DNA of 64,000 nt, taken from the NCBI GenBank assembly GCA_032622095.1, contig CP136063.1:207935934-207999933 (forward strand). Direction: 5' to 3'. Position numbers and translations under genes: made by a program. Below the pieces are notes generated by a model, which saw nothing but the letters and a program-made list of their open reading frames with translations, was not told where the DNA came from and made no database searches. Source of the DNA: Siphonodentalium dalli (taxonomy: Eukaryota > Mollusca > Scaphopoda > Gadilida > Siphonodentaliidae). Below, piece by piece: positions 59,978-64,000 of the stretch (position 1 is its first letter; every line of letters starts with the position of its first letter).

Positions 59978-60490
59978 CGTAAATTCCTTCAAGTATCTGG
60001 GAGTATGTTTAAGTAAAAATAGGAGCTTTGCTACAAAAAAAAACATGAGAGTATTGGAAGCACAGAAAGCTATGTTCGCTCTAATAAGTAAAGCTCGTAA
60101 TGCATATCTCCCACTTACCTGTATAATAAAATATATATATATATATATGCAAACGCTATTGTGCCCATGGTGACACATGGGAGTGAGATCTGTGTATATG
60201 GTAATATGAAGCAACTGGAACAAGTAGAGCTATGGTTTTTGAAATTTATTATGAAACTGAAGAAATCAACGCCAAATGCATTTGTCTATGACGAGAAGGG
60301 AGTCCACATAGTTTCGGTAAAGGCTAGCATAAAGATGGTTGCTTTTTTTGGTGTAAGCTATTACCTGGCAAGTGTGATAAGGTACATGTATGATGTAGAC
60401 TATATTATTTGCTGTATCGTTCGCATATACAAAAGAAAACTAATAACACACGGTTGTCAACAATTGAATGCATTCTCAATAACTATATAA
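59978..60490 (+). pseudogene. LINE C-terminal region, copy 2
   Basis: Duplicate of 49010-49521, including the FKYLGV block and the (AT)n tract. It has one more A in the run near 60036 and a few substitutions (for example the tryptophan-side PVVTHG of copy 1 is PMVTHG here). Confidence 0.85.
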
Positions 60491-61087
60491 TATAACATTT
60501 ATTTGATACAGTTTCTTGAAAACTGTATACACATCACTCGACGATGCTAGTTCTATTTTCGCATTCCAGCTAATCTGCCACCCATAACATTACTTCGCAC
60601 ACAACAGACATTCAAATAATGGAAATCTGGTAATCTTATTCTACGAAGTAGGGACTACAAAAAACCAACAAACCACATTTGAGTACAGTATCCCTTTAAT
60701 GCATTCAGTAATAATTTCAAAGATATAATACTATGTGTTCAATTGAATTGCAAACTGTAACAGTAGACCACTTAGTGAAGCCATTAACATTTCACACATC
60801 TAGTGCTCCAGTCTCGAGTACGTCAGGTGACAATGTTTGCTTTGACAAGGATGCGCATATCATCACATCGCTGTCGCTCTGTGGACTCAGGCATATCAGC
60901 CAGGGTTGCTCAGTTGTCAGATTATGTCAATTACGACATTGAGGGCGACAAAACAACTCCTTGTCAGAGCCCATGGAGTGGTGTTCTCAACATCGATATA
61001 TATACCGGTCTAAATCTGGGAAAGATCATTCTTCATTTATCATTCAAATAGTGTACACTGCCCATTCATCTATTCACCGATATCAAC
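60491..61087. other. Upstream interval of BTB gene copy 2
   Basis: Near-identical to 49522-50118; the same remarks apply. Probable leader and promoter region with no definable element. Confidence 0.4.
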
Positions 61088-61169
61088 ATGGCATTTTATG
61101 GTTCCACACTTGCCCTTATTGATGACAATTCGGATGATTACGGCGTCGGAATTTCACGAGACATGACAG
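61088..61169 (+). CDS. BTB gene copy 2, exon 1
   Basis: Identical coding content to 50119-50200 and the same GTATGT donor. Confidence 0.8.
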
Positions 61170-63702
61170 GTATGTTATTATGTTAACTATACATGTACAT
61201 ATATTCTGATGATAGACGAGGGATATTCCTGATGATACGAATAAAGAACATTTATCTCACGGTGCGAACAATTGAAAACATCTGGAAAATTATCATGACG
61301 TCGATAATATTTTCGGACTATATATGTCTTGTATCTATCTATATGGTCCCTATTACCAAATTACTTATACATATTGTTTTAGTTTCAAATGAGCTATCTC
61401 CATTTATACACAGCTTTGGGCAAGGCACCATAGCTAGCTTTATGCAAAGACTCCCAAACCATATTTTGTCGTATTCTGAGGTAAACAACAGTAGGGGTAA
61501 GGTCAAGGCTGTCGTAATTAAGGCCGGTACGCTGAGGGCCAATCGCTGAGGCGAAGATAAAGGTCAGTGGGGTTCAGCCAATCAGAAAGGGAGTTACAAA
61601 AATAGTCTTCACTGGATGACTAAATGAAATATTCCTAATTCGATCTTTTGCGTAGAGAATCTAAAGAGGGAAGTAGTATTTATATTACGGGAACAAAAAT
61701 TATTCAACACGTTAGACTTCCCTTATTTTCGAAAACACATAATTTTCTTTTCCCACCCAACCCCCCCCCCCTTGATTTCTGGCGTCAGGGTCTTTCGCAG
61801 CTATTTGCTCAGCCCTCTTCTCCAGGTCTAACATTTCGTAGTTTCAGCTGCTGGTTACCCACCATCTTCAACTTCATTTCTCTGTGTGGGGCCTGTTATA
61901 GCCCTCACCTTTGTTTCTCAATATTACCCGTATAATATAAGTATTTCATTTATAATTTTATACGATTTTGGTTTAATTATTAATGTTATATACCTTAATA
62001 TAAATTAAATATACGGCTCTCAGTGCTCATGCCCGAGAGTCCATTTGAAACGATACACTGTGTTACGGGTTATCTGTTTAACAAACCAAGCGGAACCAAA
62101 AAGAAGGAGGTACCGCAATAAGTTCAACCCTTAAGAATAAAAGGGCAATACGGGTAGTACGCAGATAATATACAGAAAACACTTTGATGCGGTACCTTCC
62201 TGTGGGGTGTCTAAGCATAAAAATAACAATGCTTGAACATTGAAGCATAACTTTGTTGTGTTCAGTTCATGCGCGATATAGTATAAATGGCACAATTCCT
62301 GAAATTCGGTACAACCGTGGCAAATTATCAAAATCACGGAGAACATGTTGATCGATAGTATATGGAATTTATAAAACGTTATTGATCCACAATAAGACAA
62401 TTTGAAGGACTCCTACACACATCTACATTACATATATGCCCGAAACAAAATATCAGTTTCCGCACATGCGTTGAGTCGTTTGAAGCAGTGGCAGTATATG
62501 AGGTGACTCAACTCGACTCAACTCAACCAAGGAACATATACATGTAATTATCCCCCATAAAATCAGTTCTGATATCAACAATTCACCTTTACATTGCAGG
62601 TTATGAATCGTCTGGTTACGACTCGTGCTCGGACGTCTCCGTGGATCGTCTTTCTATCGGGAGTAACGACAAACAAGCAGGGTTCTCCACGTCAATCAAT
62701 CACGCGCCATCTAGGAATCAAACGAGGGAAGACGTGATGATGTTCAGCAACGACAACTCTTTGCTAGACAGTCTGGAATGTATGCTCTCGATGCCAGAGA
62801 TGTGTGACGTCATCTTCCTTGTGGGCATCAACCGAATTCCTGTTTACGGGTTGAAGGCCATACTTTCCACAAGAAGCAGGTACTAATTTAACTCAACCAT
62901 ACACTCATCACAACAATTTGTTAACACCAAAAGTGGTATCGGGGAGTTTTAGATTGTATAACTTCGAACTTTAGTTGCCATAGAGATATTTTTTGGGCGA
63001 ACTAATTTATGAAAGTTTATTGCAAAGTCACTATATACAGCGAAACAAGAACAACCTTATTTACACCATGTAGACATTCAATCGTGGCATATATACAATG
63101 TGTGACACAAATAGGTAGACATTTCTCTGGCTGACAAAATAGTTAATTAAAGGTGACCGTGTTATATATAAATTACACTCTTTCTAGTAATCCAGATACT
63201 TTACGGGTTATGTTTACGGGTTATGTTATACCCTGCATGCCCCCATTCTAAAATAAACATGGATCCTGAATATCATGCCTCCATAAACAATCGAACACAA
63301 TATTAATAGTGAATTTTATACAATGCATAGAATAGCTTATCAACACGAAGAACATATACTCTTTCTGAATGTGATGCAAGAGGACATCTAACTGTGTGTA
63401 CGTAATTATACATACAATAGCTCAATATACGATTTCTTGACGTTTGTTCTTAAATATTTACATTTTTTGATAATCTGTGATAATAACATTTTCGTCTCAT
63501 TTCAGAGTCTTTTTCCAGTTAATTCTGAAGTCGCAACGCGAAGCCACAACTAAGTCCAAATCCAAGACATCTGGCCCGACAGCGTTCTACACAGAAGGGA
63601 GATTAGCCATACCAGTGTCCAGCTACGACGCCGCGACCTTCGAACTGTTCATCAAGTTCATCCATTGTGGCAGGGTCCAGTTGAAAGTTCAATCTGTTAT
63701 AG
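61088..63702 (+). CDS. BTB/POZ-domain protein, serine-enriched protein (Gprs)-like, copy 2 (exons 1-3 within the window)
   Basis: Exons at 61088-61169, 62600-62879 and 63506-63702 repeat those of copy 1 with identical borders and phases, giving 186 codons before the window ends. All BTB landmarks are intact. Two amino-acid differences from copy 1 stand out: S67 to N in the serine-rich linker, and V112 to L in YGVKAIL of the BTB core. Intron 1 is 815 bp longer because of an insertion at 61407. Exon 4 and later exons should follow beyond 64000. If the original gene extended past the duplicated unit, this is the copy that would still be complete. Confidence 0.85.
61407..62221. mobile_element. 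815-bp sequence present only in duplication unit 2
   Basis: In unit 1 CCATTTA is followed directly by AATAACAATGC (50427-50444); in unit 2 the same words are separated by 815 bp. The extra segment begins TACACAGCTTTGGGCAAGGC, wording common in invertebrate dispersed repeats, and contains a C run at 61759-61771. GGAGGTACCGC (62106) and GCGGTACCTTCC (62190) face each other near its right side. No clean target-site duplication or terminal repeat was found, so it could be an insertion in unit 2 or a deletion in unit 1. Confidence 0.6.
62600..62879 (+). CDS. BTB gene copy 2, exon 2
   Basis: Same borders as 50812-51091. Contains the S67N and V112L differences. Confidence 0.9.
63506..63702 (+). CDS. 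BTB gene copy 2, exon 3
   Basis: Same borders as 51718-51914; the coding residues I compared are unchanged. Confidence 0.9.
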
Positions 63703-63786
63703 GTAAGTTCAAACATCGTCCAGATCGGACTCGTTTACACATTGCGTCGTGTAAGATCAAATTCGTGAATTCATCGGGTCGATATA

Positions 63787-64000
63787 CAGTGATGCTCTAA
63801 TTAATCGACTCCTTAACCACAGTAGAATTATGGGTAACTTTTAAGAATTTAGTCGGAAATATGGCTTGTTGCCATTCATCGGAAAGCTCTTATCTCATCG
63901 AGAGCTTTCCGATGAATGGCAACAAGCCATATTTCCGACTAAATCCTGAAAAGTTACCCACAATTCTGCTGTGGTTAAGGAGTCGTTTAATTAGAGCATT
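63787..64000. mobile_element. TA-flanked palindromic MITE in intron 3 of BTB gene copy 2, cut by the window end
   Basis: Duplicate of 51999-52216. Starts CAGTGATGCTCTAATTAATC after TA and runs to GAGCATT at the last base; the final few bases lie outside. Confidence 0.92.

Larger units (their letters stand above)
55963..64000 (+). repeat. Tandem segmental duplication, unit 2 (truncated by the window end)
   Basis: Begins at ATAATAAAGTCC, equivalent to 44998 in unit 1, directly after the end of unit 1. The junction lies within AAATAATAAAG. It reproduces the LINE RT, foldback element and BTB gene exons 1-3, and carries an extra 815 bp at 61407-62221. It should continue to about 67.7 kb if complete. 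Confidence 0.92.

Overview
This is a eukaryotic nuclear window. It is AT-rich and gene-poor, the split coding exons have GT/AG borders, non-LTR retrotransposon relics are common, and there are many DNA transposons with terminal inverted repeats (TIRs). The gene families present, and a degenerate copy of a large unnamed gene family that I associate with molluscs and cnidarians, suggest a marine invertebrate, perhaps a lophotrochozoan such as a bivalve. That taxonomic guess is weak. Only two host loci are clear: the first coding exon of a class A (rhodopsin-like) GPCR on the minus strand (1820-2126), and a BTB/POZ gene of the serine-enriched protein (Gprs) type on the plus strand. The BTB gene occurs twice because about 11 kb is tandemly duplicated.

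Layout. 1-3.4 kb: GPCR exon, with TA-flanked MITEs in the intron next to its splice donor. 3664-13582: a 9.9-kb array of a 36-bp minisatellite, about 275 copies. It leaves three of six frames open, so it produces very long but probably spurious ORFs, and it contains an exact 26-monomer (936-bp) higher-order duplication. 14.9-19.5 kb: a long-inverted-repeat element enclosing a broken copy of a large protein family whose C-terminal part resembles XPG/FEN-type nucleases. 19.5-20.5 kb: a 1.06-kb element with a 9-bp target-site duplication (TSD). 20.9-26.5 kb: a 5.6-kb element whose arms are built from roughly 330-bp units. 27.1-27.4 kb: G-rich repeat. 28-29.5 kb: CR1-like LINE relic. 31.0-32.2 kb: non-autonomous hAT with GGACC-rich ends. 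34.35-35.26 kb: a further TIR element. 36.8-38.7 kb: degenerate 21-bp repeat that switches orientation. 39.3-39.7 kb: a second LINE reverse transcriptase (RT) relic. 41.4-49.5 kb: a different LINE, interrupted by a TTAA-flanked MITE with hairpins and by a 3232-bp modular foldback element carrying an unknown ORF. 50.1-55.9 kb: BTB gene copy 1. 55963 to the end: second copy of the 44998-55962 unit, including an 815-bp insertion that copy 1 lacks.

The strongest candidates for undescribed biology are the modular foldback elements (14.9-19.5, 20.9-26.5, 45.8-49.0 kb and its duplicate) and the 238-residue ORF kept open only in the second 3232-bp copy. The duplicated BTB gene shows how such elements accumulate in introns: a 9-bp-TSD foldback element in intron 4 itself contains a TTAA-flanked element.
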